From assembly GCA_023386795.1 (NCBI GenBank), contig JAEWJB010000063.1:1-36258 (forward strand): 36,258 nt of DNA. The letters are read 5' to 3'. The position numbers and the translations under genes were made by a program. Source of the stretch: Pseudomonadota bacterium (lineage in GTDB: Bacteria > Pseudomonadota > Gammaproteobacteria > Xanthomonadales > Xanthomonadaceae). The notes beneath the pieces are model-generated. The model saw only the letters and a list, made by a program, of their open reading frames with translations, made no database searches and had not been told where the DNA came from. Of the stretch, positions 29,940-36,258 are shown one piece after another; positions within the stretch are counted from its first letter, which is position 1, and every line of letters begins with the position of its first letter.

Positions 29940-30212
29940 TGGGTATTACCTGTTCTTTATTGTTGGTGGTCGGCGCTGAGGCGGATGCCGTTCGCTGCCG
30001 ACATGTAAATTCTCTGTTATTCGCCTCAATCGCCACTGAATTTCTGCATGAGTGCAGGATTAATCGCGCGCCTTGTTCAGCGCGTAATCCTTGTTTATTT
30101 CGAGGCGAAGGCGCACGCGGGCGCGTTGCAGATCGCGCGATGGCGAGGCAATTGGAATTTTCTTACCGACGCACGCGTTGTGCGCACGCGTGCGCGGTCG
30201 AGACGCCGAGAC
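29940..30212. other. Leader/upstream region of ax21, relatively AT-rich
   Basis: This 273-bp gap holds no gene. The part next to ax21 (about 29945-30060) is visibly richer in A and T than its surroundings, as expected of a strong promoter region, but I cannot fix one -35/-10 pair. CTGCA-TGAG-TGCAG at 30044-30057 is an operator-like dyad. GCGCACGCGTGCGC at 30182-30195 is a perfect alternating purine-pyrimidine palindrome 17 bp after the FMN reductase stop and could act as a terminator hairpin for that gene. Confidence 0.5.
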
Positions 30213-30770
30213 TCAGCGCGCGAGCGTGGAGAAGTGTGCGAAGCCGTGCAGGAAGTCGGCCAGCCGCTGGCGGGTGACCGGGTCGGAGAGTTGCCCCTGC
30301 GCATCGATCAGCTGCGCAGCATGCGACACCATCAGCCGACCGCCGGCCCATTGGCGCGTGCCCAGCGTGCGCAGGATGGGCAACCACGCGGCCTGCGAGA
30401 GCTGCGTGCCGAAACCACCGGGCGAGGCGCCGATGACCGCGAACGGACGGTCGCCGAACACCCGGGCGATGTCACTGGACGGGCGCGACAGCCAGTCGAT
30501 GGCGTTCTTGAACACGCCCGGCACGCCGTTGTTGTACTCGGGGGTGACCAGCAGCACGCCGTCGGCGGCGATGATCTTCTCCTTCAACGCGGTCACCGCC
30601 TCGGGCAGACCGTCTCGCTGTTCGACATCGCCGTCGTACAGCGGGATGCCGTGCAGCGTCACGCCTTCCAGCGCAATGCCTTCCCCGGCGACTTCCACTG
30701 CGGCACGCAGCAGGGCGGTGTTGAACGAGCCGGTACGCAGGCTGCCGGAAATGCCGAGGAGACGGGCCAT
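30213..30770 (-). CDS. NADPH-dependent FMN reductase
   Basis: The 185-residue flavodoxin-fold protein carries the FMN phosphate loop GISGSLRTGSFNTALL near the N-terminus and the PEYNNGVPGVFKNAIDWLSRP segment that contacts the isoalloxazine ring, both diagnostic of the NADPH-dependent FMN/quinone/chromate reductase family. GASPGGFGT is also typical. It probably transfers electrons from NADPH via FMN to quinones or similar acceptors. The in vivo substrate is unknown. It is 55 bp downstream of trmL on the same strand. Confidence 0.9.
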   Translation of the reverse strand: MARLLGISGSLRTGSFNTALLRAAVEVAGEGIALEGVTLHGIPLYDGDVEQRDGLPEAVTALKEKIIAADGVLLVTPEYNNGVPGVFKNAIDWLSRPSSDIARVFGDRPFAVIGASPGGFGTQLSQAAWLPILRTLGTRQWAGGRLMVSHAAQLIDAQGQLSDPVTRQRLADFLHGFAHFSTLAR

Positions 30771-30825
30771 GGGTAGTTCGTCGCGTTGGGGGTTCGGCGA
30801 TTATGCAGCGCCCGGCACGCGCGGT

Positions 30826-31305
30826 TCACTGCCCGCCGGCAAACCCGAGCTGGCGCCAGGCTTCGAACACGACCACGGCGACACTGTTGGAGAGGTTGAG
30901 GCTGCGGTTGTCCGGGCGCATCGGCAGGCGCAGGCGCTGCGCCGCAGGAATCGATTCGAGCACTTCGACGGGCAGGCCGCGGGTTTCGGCGCCGAACAGG
31001 AAGGCATCACCGGGGGCGAAGGTGCAGGTGTCGTAGCGGACCTGGCTGCGGGTGCTCAGTGCGAACAGGCGCTTGGGGGCGATCTTGGCCAGGGCGGTGG
31101 CCAGGTCCGGATGGACCTGCAACTGGGCGTATTCGTGATAGTCCAGGCCGGCGCGCTTGAGCTGGCGATCGCTCAGGTCGAAACCGAGCGGTTCGATCAG
31201 GTGCAGCCGCGCGCCGGTGTTGGCGCAAAGGCGGATCACGTTGCCCGTGTTGGGCGGAATTTCCGGCTGGTACAGCAATACATCGAAGAAGGGCGGCTCG
31301 CTCAT
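30826..31305 (-). CDS. trmL: tRNA (cytidine/uridine-34-2'-O)-methyltransferase TrmL
   Basis: The 159-residue SPOUT methyltransferase matches TrmL in length and sequence: PEIPPNTGNVIRLCANTGARLHLIEPLGF at the N-terminus, and the knot-forming SAM site LFGAETRGLPVEVL and SLNLSNSVAVVVFEAWRQL at the C-terminus. It methylates the wobble-base ribose of tRNA-Leu isoacceptors. It lies between the FMN reductase and the VRP-repeat gene, all leftward. A GC hairpin at 31325-31349 separates it from the upstream gene. Confidence 0.95.
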   Translation of the reverse strand: MSEPPFFDVLLYQPEIPPNTGNVIRLCANTGARLHLIEPLGFDLSDRQLKRAGLDYHEYAQLQVHPDLATALAKIAPKRLFALSTRSQVRYDTCTFAPGDAFLFGAETRGLPVEVLESIPAAQRLRLPMRPDNRSLNLSNSVAVVVFEAWRQLGFAGGQ

Positions 31306-31324
31306 CGGCGAATTCTAGCCGCCA

Positions 31325-31349
31325 CCGGCCGGCCTGACGGGCCGACCGG
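31325..31349 (-). terminator. Hairpin between the VRP-repeat gene and trmL
   Basis: CCGGCCGGCC (31325-31334) pairs with GGCCGACCGG (31340-31349), one G-U pair, 5-nt loop. It starts 7 bp after the stop of the leftward upstream gene. No clear T-run follows, so termination may be partial. Confidence 0.55.
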
Positions 31350-31355
31350 CAGGGC

Positions 31356-31820
31356 TCAGAACTGCGCCTGGACGCGAACCACTTCACCCAGCAGGGCTTC
31401 CAGCTGGCTCGGCGACGGCTGCAGGTGCGGCACCGGCAGGCTGACGATCACCTGGCCCAGCAGCGCGGTGAGGCTGTCGCTGGCCGCCTCGGCGGTGGCG
31501 ACCGGGGCCGCTTCGCGAGTCAGCTCGGCGCGCTGTTCGGCCGAAGGACGCACCTCCACCGAGGCCAGGGTGACGACGCGCTGGGCGGCAGCCTGGTCGG
31601 CCTGCAGTTCCAGGATCTGGCCGACGGTCGGACGGACCTGCACGGCAGCCAGCGTCGGGATGTCGCTGTTGAGCTCGTGTTCGCGCTGGGCGATCTGGTC
31701 GGCCGACGGGCGGACCTGCACGGCGTCGAGGGTGTTGATCGTGGCGGCGTGGGCACTCATCGAACCGAAAACCGAACCGGCGGCGAGGGCGATGGCGAGG
31801 CTCAGAGACTGGGTGTTCAT
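31356..31820 (-). CDS. Small exported protein with three VxVRP repeats (unknown)
   Basis: I do not recognise this family. The 154-residue protein has a signal peptide (about 1-25, LSLAIALAAGSVFGSMSAHA). The mature part contains a motif repeated three times with spacings of 26 and 28 residues: LDAVQVRPSADQ (31-42), LAAVQVRPTVGQ (57-68) and LASVEVRPSAEQ (85-96). Each is followed by a charged or Gln-rich helix. A fourth, decayed form may be VPHLQPSPSQLEALL (130-144). There is no cysteine in the mature part and no membrane helix after the signal. It is probably periplasmic or secreted. A plausible promoter lies at 31863-31891. ATG 31820 is chosen because it starts the signal peptide; an upstream in-frame codon would spoil it. 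Confidence 0.8.
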   Translation of the reverse strand: MNTQSLSLAIALAAGSVFGSMSAHAATINTLDAVQVRPSADQIAQREHELNSDIPTLAAVQVRPTVGQILELQADQAAAQRVVTLASVEVRPSAEQRAELTREAAPVATAEAASDSLTALLGQVIVSLPVPHLQPSPSQLEALLGEVVRVQAQF

Positions 31821-31862
31821 GACGGTACCTGTTGTGGTGTGGGTGAGCGGTGGTGTGGTAGT

Positions 31863-31891
31863 AAGGTAGTACACCTAATCAGACGGGTCAA
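31863..31891 (-). promoter_or_regulatory. Candidate sigma-70 promoter of the VRP-repeat gene
   Basis: Read leftwards, TTGACC (31886-31891) and TACCTT (31863-31868) are separated by 17 bp. The -35 matches five of six positions, the -10 three of six. The leader would be about 36 nt. Confidence 0.5.
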
Positions 31892-32160
31892 GCGGAATTT
31901 CAGATTTCCCGATTTCGTTCAGCGATTAGTCAGGTTGATTTCGGTCGGTCCTGGCCACGCCAAGAACAGAGCAGGACGCGTGCCAACTCCAACCAATTGA
32001 TATGAAAGGGTTTCCAGTTCGGTGCCGGTGTCCGCTGCCCGGACACAGGAGGCCGCCGGACGCTGTCCGGACGTCCTAAAGGGGTGTAATACCCAGCGCC
32101 AGGGGTCTGATCGCTGCCGGCCTTGCCACGCATCAGGCACTGGCTCGTGACGCCTCCGCC
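31892..32160. other. Structured divergent intergenic region, no gene accepted
   Basis: This is the bulk of a 399-bp gap between two divergent small exported-protein genes. It contains adjacent hairpins made of related units: GTGTCCG/CGGACAC at 32028-32046 and CCGGAC/GTCCGG at 32056-32070, then the palindrome GGACGTCC at 32069-32076 and GGGT/ACCC around 32083-32094. Frames on the minus strand cross it but lack protein-like character. It could be a small RNA gene, a worn repeat or an operator array. Confidence 0.45.
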
Positions 32161-32188
32161 TTGCCAAATCAACTGGCTGCGGCACAAT
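32161..32188 (+). promoter_or_regulatory. Candidate sigma-70 promoter of the DUF4156 lipoprotein
   Basis: TTGCCA (32161-32166, five of six matches) and CACAAT (32183-32188, four of six) are separated by 16 bp. The start would be near 32195, about 25 nt before the ATG at 32220. Confidence 0.55.
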
Positions 32189-32219
32189 CCTCTTCTCCTT
32201 TCTGATAGCTGCCGCCCGC

Positions 32220-32540
32220 ATGCGCGTCCTGATCGCCGCCAGCCTGATTTCCCTTGCCGCTGCCGCCTGCACCTGGGTGCCGATCGAACCGGACGGCAAG
32301 GCAGTGCGCGTGCTTCCGCCGGGTGCGGTGCCTGCCGGCTGCCAGCAGAAGGGCGAGGTCGTGGTGTCGGTGAAGAACAAGGTCGGTTTCTACAACCGCA
32401 ACCCCCTGCGGGTGCAGGAAGAGCTGGAAACCCTGGCCCGCAACGAGGCGCCCAGCGCCGGCGCCAACGCCGTCCAGGCCGAGGGCCAGCCGGCCGATGG
32501 CAGCCAGCGTTTCAACGCTTATCAGTGCAGCGGACGCTGA
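32220..32540 (+). CDS. DUF4156-family lipoprotein
   Basis: The 106-residue protein has a lipoprotein signal (MRVLIAASLISLAAAAC, acylated Cys17). The mature part shows VPAGCQQKGEVVVSVKNKVGFYNRNPLRVQEELETLARNEA and GANAVQAEGQ, with a late Cys (AYQCSGR) that may pair with Cys41. This is the pattern of DUF4156 (RcsF-like fold) lipoproteins, many of them envelope-stress related. Function here is unknown. It has its own promoter candidate and is separated from oleA by 101 bp. Confidence 0.85.
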   Translation: MRVLIAASLISLAAAACTWVPIEPDGKAVRVLPPGAVPAGCQQKGEVVVSVKNKVGFYNRNPLRVQEELETLARNEAPSAGANAVQAEGQPADGSQRFNAYQCSGR

Positions 32541-32600
32541 ACCGTTGTCCCGGGGACCGACCCCGGACCTTGTAAAGATGCGGTGAAGGCTGGCAGGGGC

Positions 32601-32606
32601 TAGAAT
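32601..32606 (+). promoter_or_regulatory. Candidate -10 box (TAGAAT) for oleA
   Basis: TAGAAT, five of six matches to the -10 consensus, lies 35 bp before the oleA ATG. The corresponding -35 is poor. A leader of about 29 nt is predicted. Confidence 0.4.
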
Positions 32607-32641
32607 GGCGACCCCTCGCCTGAAGCCATGGCGCTACTTCG

Positions 32642-33658
32642 ATGCTCTTCAAGAACGTCTCCATCGCGGGACTGGCGCATGTTGATGCGCCGCACACGCT
32701 GACGTCCCAGGAAATCAATGCGCGCCTGCAGCCGACCTACGACCGGCTCGGGATCAAGACCGACGTGCTCGGCGACATCGCCGGCATCCACGCCCGCCGC
32801 CTGTGGGACGCGGATGTGCAGGCCTCCGACGCCGCCACCGCCGCCGCGCGCAAGGCGATGGACGATGCCGGCATCACGGCCGATCAGGTCGGCCTGCTGG
32901 TCAACACGTCGGTCAGCCGCGACTACCTGGAGCCGTCGACCGCGAGCATCGTGTCCGGCAACCTCGGCGTCGGCGACCATTGCATGACCTTCGACGTCGC
33001 CAATGCCTGCCTGGCCTTCATCAATGGCATGGACATCGCCGCGCGCATGCTGGAGCGTGGCGAAATCGACTACGCCCTGGTGGTCGATGGCGAGACCGCG
33101 AACCTGGTCTATGAAAAGACGCTGGAACGCATGACTTCGCCGAACGTCACCGAGCAGGAGTTCCGCGATGAACTCGCCGCGCTCACGCTGGGCTGCGGCG
33201 CCGCCGCGATGGTGATGGCACGCAAGGAACTGGTGCCCGACGCGCCGCAGTACCGCGGTGGCGTGACCCGCTCGGCGACCGAGTTCAACAAGCTGTGCCG
33301 CGGCAACCTGGACCGCATGGTCACCGACACCCGCATGCTGCTGATCGAAGGCATCAAGCTGGCGCAGAAGACCTTCATTGCCGCCAAGCAGGCGCTGGGC
33401 TGGGCGGTGGATGAGCTGGACCAGTTCGTCATCCACCAGGTCAGCCGCCCGCACACCGCCGCGTTCGTGAAGTCCTTCGGCATCGACCCGGCCAAGGTCA
33501 TGACGATCTTCGGTGAGCACGGCAACATCGGCCCGGCCTCGGTGCCGATCGTGCTGAGCAAGCTGAAGGAGCTGGGCCGGCTGAAGAAGGGCGACCGCAT
33601 CGCCCTGCTCGGCATCGGGTCGGGCCTGAACTGCTCGATGGCCGAAGTGGTGTGGTAA
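32642..33658 (+). CDS. oleA: OleA, 3-oxoacyl (beta-keto acid) synthase of olefin biosynthesis
   Basis: The 338-residue thiolase-superfamily enzyme joins two fatty acyl-CoAs head to head to give a 2-alkyl-3-keto acid. The nucleophile is Cys123 in VANACLAFINGM. The partners are Glu97 (SRDYLEPSTAS), His265 (VIHQVSRPH) and Asn295 (GEHGNIGPAS). These equal the Glu117, Cys143, His285 and Asn315 reported for Xanthomonas campestris OleA with a constant offset of 20, as expected from tag numbering. The length is the same as the family's. It opens the ole pathway, followed by OleD, OleC and OleB. Two hairpins lie between it and oleB. Confidence 0.95.
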   Translation: MLFKNVSIAGLAHVDAPHTLTSQEINARLQPTYDRLGIKTDVLGDIAGIHARRLWDADVQASDAATAAARKAMDDAGITADQVGLLVNTSVSRDYLEPSTASIVSGNLGVGDHCMTFDVANACLAFINGMDIAARMLERGEIDYALVVDGETANLVYEKTLERMTSPNVTEQEFRDELAALTLGCGAAAMVMARKELVPDAPQYRGGVTRSATEFNKLCRGNLDRMVTDTRMLLIEGIKLAQKTFIAAKQALGWAVDELDQFVIHQVSRPHTAAFVKSFGIDPAKVMTIFGEHGNIGPASVPIVLSKLKELGRLKKGDRIALLGIGSGLNCSMAEVVW

Positions 33659-33663
33659 CCCGC

Positions 33664-33686
33664 CGCGCGCCGCTGGCCGGCGCGCG
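33664..33686 (+). terminator. Hairpin directly after oleA
   Basis: CGCGCGCCG (33664-33672) pairs with CGGCGCGCG (33678-33686), 5-nt loop, starting 6 bp after the oleA stop. No U-run follows. Confidence 0.5.
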
Positions 33687-33710
33687 TCCGAGGGGCTGCA
33701 CCGCAAGAAG

Positions 33711-33742
33711 AACGCCCGCGCCGCAAGCCGCGGGCGTTTCAT
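33711..33742 (+). terminator. Terminator-like hairpin before oleB
   Basis: AACGCCCGCG (33711-33720) pairs with CGCGGGCGTT (33729-33738), 8-nt loop, followed by TTCATT. It looks like a modest intrinsic terminator or attenuator ending about 20 bp before the oleB start, so oleA and oleB need not be expressed equally. Confidence 0.7.
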
Positions 33743-33761
33743 TGTCCGCAAGAGGAATCCG

Positions 33762-34661
33762 ATGACCGCCACCGCCACCCTGCCCGGCTATCCGGCGAAC
33801 CCGCAGCGCTTCGAAGTCCGCCCCGGGCTGTCGATGTCCTATCTGGACGAAGGCCCGCGCGACGGCGAGGTGGTGGTGATGCTGCATGGCAATCCGTCGT
33901 GGAGCTATCTGTGGCGCAACCTGGTGGCCGGGCTGGGCGATCGCTACCGCTGCATCGTGCCGGACCACATCGGCATGGGCCTGTCCGACAAGCCCGACGA
34001 CAGCCGTTACGACTACACCCTGCAATCGCGGGTGGACGACGTGGCCGCGCTGCTCGACCACCTCGGCATCACCGGCCCGATCACCCTGGCCGTGCACGAC
34101 TGGGGCGGGATGATCGGCTTCGGCTGGGCGCTATCGCACGCCGCGCAGGTCAAGCGGCTGGTCATCACCAACACCGCCGCGTTCCCGATGCCGGCGGCCA
34201 AGCGCATGCCGTGGCAGATCGCGCTGGGCCGGGACTGGAAGATCGGCGAATGGATCATCCGCGGCTTCAACGCGTTCTCCGCCGGTGCCTCGTGGATCGG
34301 CGTGGAGCAGCGCATGCCGGCCGATGTGCGGCGTGCCTATGTCGCCCCGTACGACACCTGGGCCAACCGCATCTCCACCATCCGCTTCATGCAGGACATC
34401 CCGCTCTCGCCGGCCGACCGCGCATGGCCGCTGCTGGAAGCCGCCGGCAAGGCGCTGCCCGGCTTTGCCGACCGCCCGGCCTTCATTGGCTGGGGCCTGA
34501 AGGATTTCGTCTTCGACCGTAATTTCCTCGACGGCTTCCGTGCCGCTTTGCCGAACGCCGAAGTGCATGCCTTCGAAGATGCCGGTCATTACGTGCTGGA
34601 AGACAAGGCGAAAGTGCTGGTGCCGGCGATCCGTGACTTCCTGGATCGCCACCCGCTGTAA
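33762..34661 (+). CDS. oleB: OleB, beta-lactone decarboxylase
   Basis: The 299-residue alpha/beta hydrolase resembles haloalkane dehalogenases. The nucleophile is an aspartate, Asp113 in AVHDWGGMIG; the triad His is His276 in EDAGHYVLED; LHGNPSWSYLWR (41-52) forms the oxyanion/halide-pocket region. In the ole pathway OleB opens the cis-beta-lactone made by OleC, releasing CO2 and the long-chain cis-olefin. Its place between oleA and oleC identifies it as OleB rather than a true dehalogenase. An AGAGGAA ribosome site precedes the ATG. Its stop is 7 bp from that of the convergent YkgJ-type gene. Confidence 0.92.
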   Translation: MTATATLPGYPANPQRFEVRPGLSMSYLDEGPRDGEVVVMLHGNPSWSYLWRNLVAGLGDRYRCIVPDHIGMGLSDKPDDSRYDYTLQSRVDDVAALLDHLGITGPITLAVHDWGGMIGFGWALSHAAQVKRLVITNTAAFPMPAAKRMPWQIALGRDWKIGEWIIRGFNAFSAGASWIGVEQRMPADVRRAYVAPYDTWANRISTIRFMQDIPLSPADRAWPLLEAAGKALPGFADRPAFIGWGLKDFVFDRNFLDGFRAALPNAEVHAFEDAGHYVLEDKAKVLVPAIRDFLDRHPL

Positions 34662-34668
34662 GTGCGGC

Positions 34669-35055
34669 TCAGTACTCGGGCAGCGGATTGCGCTGCGCGT
34701 CGTCCACGCCGATCCAGTCCGCCGCGCCCAGTGGCGGCAAGCCATAAGCCGCCCGCGAGCGGTCGCACTGCTCGCTGCGTTCATCGCCGAATTCCAACGA
34801 GGCCGGCACCTGCGCGCACACCGCCGGGCGTCGGTCGTGGATGGTGCAGCGGCTGTAGCGCCCGATGTCCGCATCCAGCGCGATGCAGCGCGGCTGCGCC
34901 TGCGAGGTGCCGCGCATGACGCGCTCGTGGGTGCGCAGCGCGTCGGTCAGTTCGATCGGTACCCGTCCGCCCAGGCTCGGTTCGGCCTCGCTCCAGTGGA
35001 GGCTGACCCGGAAATGGGCACAGCAGGCACCGCAGGAAAGGCAGGGATGCGCCAT
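34669..35055 (-). CDS. YkgJ-family cysteine-cluster protein
   Basis: The 128-residue protein has the N-terminal CLSCGACC cluster (Cys5, 8, 11, 12) followed by Cys57, CTIHDRRPAVC (Cys70 and Cys80) and Cys97, the pattern of the YkgJ (CxxCxxCC, UPF0153) family, which is expected to bind zinc or an iron-sulfur cluster. No further function is established. It runs against the ole genes and interrupts the oleB-oleC order. It ends 7 bp from oleB, so the two transcripts must collide or share a terminator. Confidence 0.88.
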   Translation of the reverse strand: MAHPCLSCGACCAHFRVSLHWSEAEPSLGGRVPIELTDALRTHERVMRGTSQAQPRCIALDADIGRYSRCTIHDRRPAVCAQVPASLEFGDERSEQCDRSRAAYGLPPLGAADWIGVDDAQRNPLPEY

Positions 35056-35174
35056 GGACGTGGACGACAGGAAAGAGGCGGCGGCATTCTGCCGGAACCG
35101 GTGCCGGGCGCAAGTCAGCGGCGTTCAGTGGCCGCCAACGGCCGGCGCAGACGACACGAACGCGGGCGCGCGGC

Positions 35175-35180
35175 GATAAT
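35175..35180 (+). promoter_or_regulatory. Candidate -10 box (GATAAT) for oleC
   Basis: GATAAT ends 6 bp before the oleC ATG at 35187, so transcription would begin at or next to the start codon: a possible leaderless mRNA. No ribosome site precedes the ATG apart from a weak CCCCGG stretch. Confidence 0.45.
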
Positions 35181-35186
35181 CCCCGG

Positions 35187-36258
35187 ATGACCCCACCGTG
35201 CAACATCGCGGCCACGCTGCCGGAACTGGCGCGTACGCAGCCGCAGCAGATCGCCATCCGTTGCCCCGGCCGTCGCGGCGCCGACGGCCTGGCGCGCTAC
35301 GACCTCACCCTGACTTATGCCGAACTGGACCAGCGCAGCGACGCCATCGCCGCCGGCCTGGCGCGCTACGGCATCGGCCGCGGCACGCGCACGGTGGTCA
35401 TGGTGCGGCCTTCGCGCGAGTTCTTCCTGCTGATGTTCGCGCTGTTCAAGGCCGGCGCCGTGCCGGTGCTGGTGGACCCGGGCATCGACCGTCGCGCGCT
35501 GCGCCAATGCCTGGACGAGGCCCAGCCGCACGCGTTCATCGGCATCCCGCTGGCGCAGCTGGCGCGCCGCCTGCTGGGCTGGGCGCGTTCGGCCACGCGC
35601 ATCGTCACCGTGGGCAGGCGCTGGGCGTGGGGGGGCACCACGCTGGCGAAAATCGAGCGCGAGGGCAGCGCAGCGGGCAGCCAGCTGGCAGACACCGCGC
35701 CGGACGACGTCGCCGCGATCCTGTTCACCAGTGGCTCCACCGGCGTGCCGAAGGGCGTGGTGTATCGCCACCGCCATTTCGTGGGCCAGATCGAACTGTT
35801 GCGCAACGCCTTCGGCATGCTGCCCGGCGGCGTGGACCTGCCGACCTTCCCGCCGTTCGCGCTGTTCGACCCCGCGCTGGGCCTGACCTCGGTGATCCCG
35901 GACATGGACCCGACGCGCCCGGCCCAAGCCGACCCGCGCCGGCTCCACGACGCCATCGCGCGCTTCGGCATCACCCAGCTGTTCGGCTCGCCCGCGCTGA
36001 TGCGCGTACTGGCCGAGCATGGCCAGCCGCTGCCCACCGTCACCCGCGTGACCTCCGCCGGCGCGCCGGTGCCGCCGGACGTGGTGGCGAAGATGCGCGC
36101 GTTGCTGCCGGAGGAAGCGCAGTTCTGGACACCGTACGGCGCGACCGAATGCCTGCCGGTGGCGGTCATCGAAGGCCGCGAACTGGAGCAGACCCGCGAG
36201 GCGACCGAAGCGGGCGCCGGCACCTGCGTGGGCCGCGTGGTGCCGCCGAACCAGGTGC
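35187..36258 (+). CDS. oleC: OleC, beta-lactone synthetase (3' end outside window)
   Basis: The first 357 residues are present and the frame is open to the window edge. It is an ANL-superfamily adenylating enzyme: a start with LPELARTQPQQIAIR and LTYAELDQRSDAIAAGLARYGIGRG, the phosphate loop FTSGSTGVPKG (180-190) and the A5 motif YGATE (317-321). In the ole pathway OleC activates the 2-alkyl-3-hydroxy acid with ATP and closes it to a cis-beta-lactone. The C-terminal lid domain and the expected oleD reductase gene lie beyond the edge. The upstream intergenic is 131 bp, shared with the divergent YkgJ-type gene. Confidence 0.93.
   Translation, partial: MTPPCNIAATLPELARTQPQQIAIRCPGRRGADGLARYDLTLTYAELDQRSDAIAAGLARYGIGRGTRTVVMVRPSREFFLLMFALFKAGAVPVLVDPGIDRRALRQCLDEAQPHAFIGIPLAQLARRLLGWARSATRIVTVGRRWAWGGTTLAKIEREGSAAGSQLADTAPDDVAAILFTSGSTGVPKGVVYRHRHFVGQIELLRNAFGMLPGGVDLPTFPPFALFDPALGLTSVIPDMDPTRPAQADPRRLHDAIARFGITQLFGSPALMRVLAEHGQPLPTVTRVTSAGAPVPPDVVAKMRALLPEEAQFWTPYGATECLPVAVIEGRELEQTREATEAGAGTCVGRVVPPNQV

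Noticed and set aside
31919..32380. Minus-strand frame of 153 codons across the 31821-32219 gap
   Set aside because: Its first third overlaps the DUF4156 lipoprotein antisense, the rest crosses the hairpins. It is Arg/Ala/Pro-rich with no domain, no ribosome site and no signal peptide.
33762..34661. Haloalkane dehalogenase as the function of the oleB gene
   Set aside because: The fold and triad are shared, but its position between oleA and oleC and the established OleB chemistry make a beta-lactone decarboxylase far more likely.
1..36258. CRISPR arrays, tRNA or rRNA genes, insertion sequences, phage genes
   Set aside because: I looked for regular direct repeats, tRNA cloverleaf arms, transposase or integrase motifs and phage structural genes and saw none.

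Overview
The window is a stretch of ordinary, densely packed, GC-rich chromosome from a gammaproteobacterium of the Xanthomonadaceae (Xanthomonas, Stenotrophomonas, Pseudoxanthomonas, Lysobacter group). The evidence is the combination of an Ax21-type outer membrane protein, an oleABC olefin/beta-lactone cluster, a glnA-glnK-amtB-amidase-ntrBC block, a hemD-hemX-hemY block, and inverted repeats of the 'GTAGGAGCGGCTTCAGCCGC' type. The genus cannot be fixed from sequence reading alone. I see no rRNA, tRNA, CRISPR array, prophage or insertion sequence.

Layout. 1-2207: a leftward Ycf46-like AAA ATPase cut by the window edge, then a rightward orphan ParA-type ATPase and the SixA phosphatase. 2198-7216: envelope and lipid genes (YceI, a phospholipase-D-like lipoprotein, a hotdog thioesterase, a PlsC-type acyltransferase, a YheT-type hydrolase). 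7276-9991: a TPR protein with a degenerate sulfotransferase-like C-terminus, then a YbhB/PEBP protein. 10069-11775 (leftward): undecaprenyl-diphosphatase UppP and a META/DUF4377 lipoprotein.

11776-19059 is the nitrogen-control island. glnA lies behind a textbook sigma-54 promoter with upstream NtrC boxes. It is followed by a 332-bp hairpin-rich spacer, the PII protein gene, amtB, an AmiD-like amidase lipoprotein, and ntrB-ntrC. A near-perfect NtrC box ends on the base before the ntrB start codon, which suggests autoregulation. NtrB/NtrC, PII, AmtB and GlnA together sense and assimilate ammonium.

19130-20388: two tandem Cu/Zn superoxide dismutase lipoproteins. 20540-22811: an unidentified gene divergent from fadI. 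22939-26028 (leftward): hemD-hemX-hemY. 26062-29166: a YiiD-type thioesterase, a small exported protein, a membrane rhodanese, secB and gpsA, closed by a classic intrinsic terminator. 29358-31820 (leftward): ax21, an FMN reductase, trmL and a small exported protein with three 'VxVRP' repeats that I do not recognise. 32220-36258: a DUF4156 lipoprotein, then oleA, oleB, an opposed YkgJ-type cysteine-cluster gene, and the first part of oleC, which runs off the end.

No unmistakably new system is visible. The best leads are the ntrB-start NtrC box, the glnA-glnK spacer as a possible 3'UTR-derived small RNA, the VRP-repeat exported protein, the degenerate TPR-sulfotransferase, and the structured divergent region 31821-32219.
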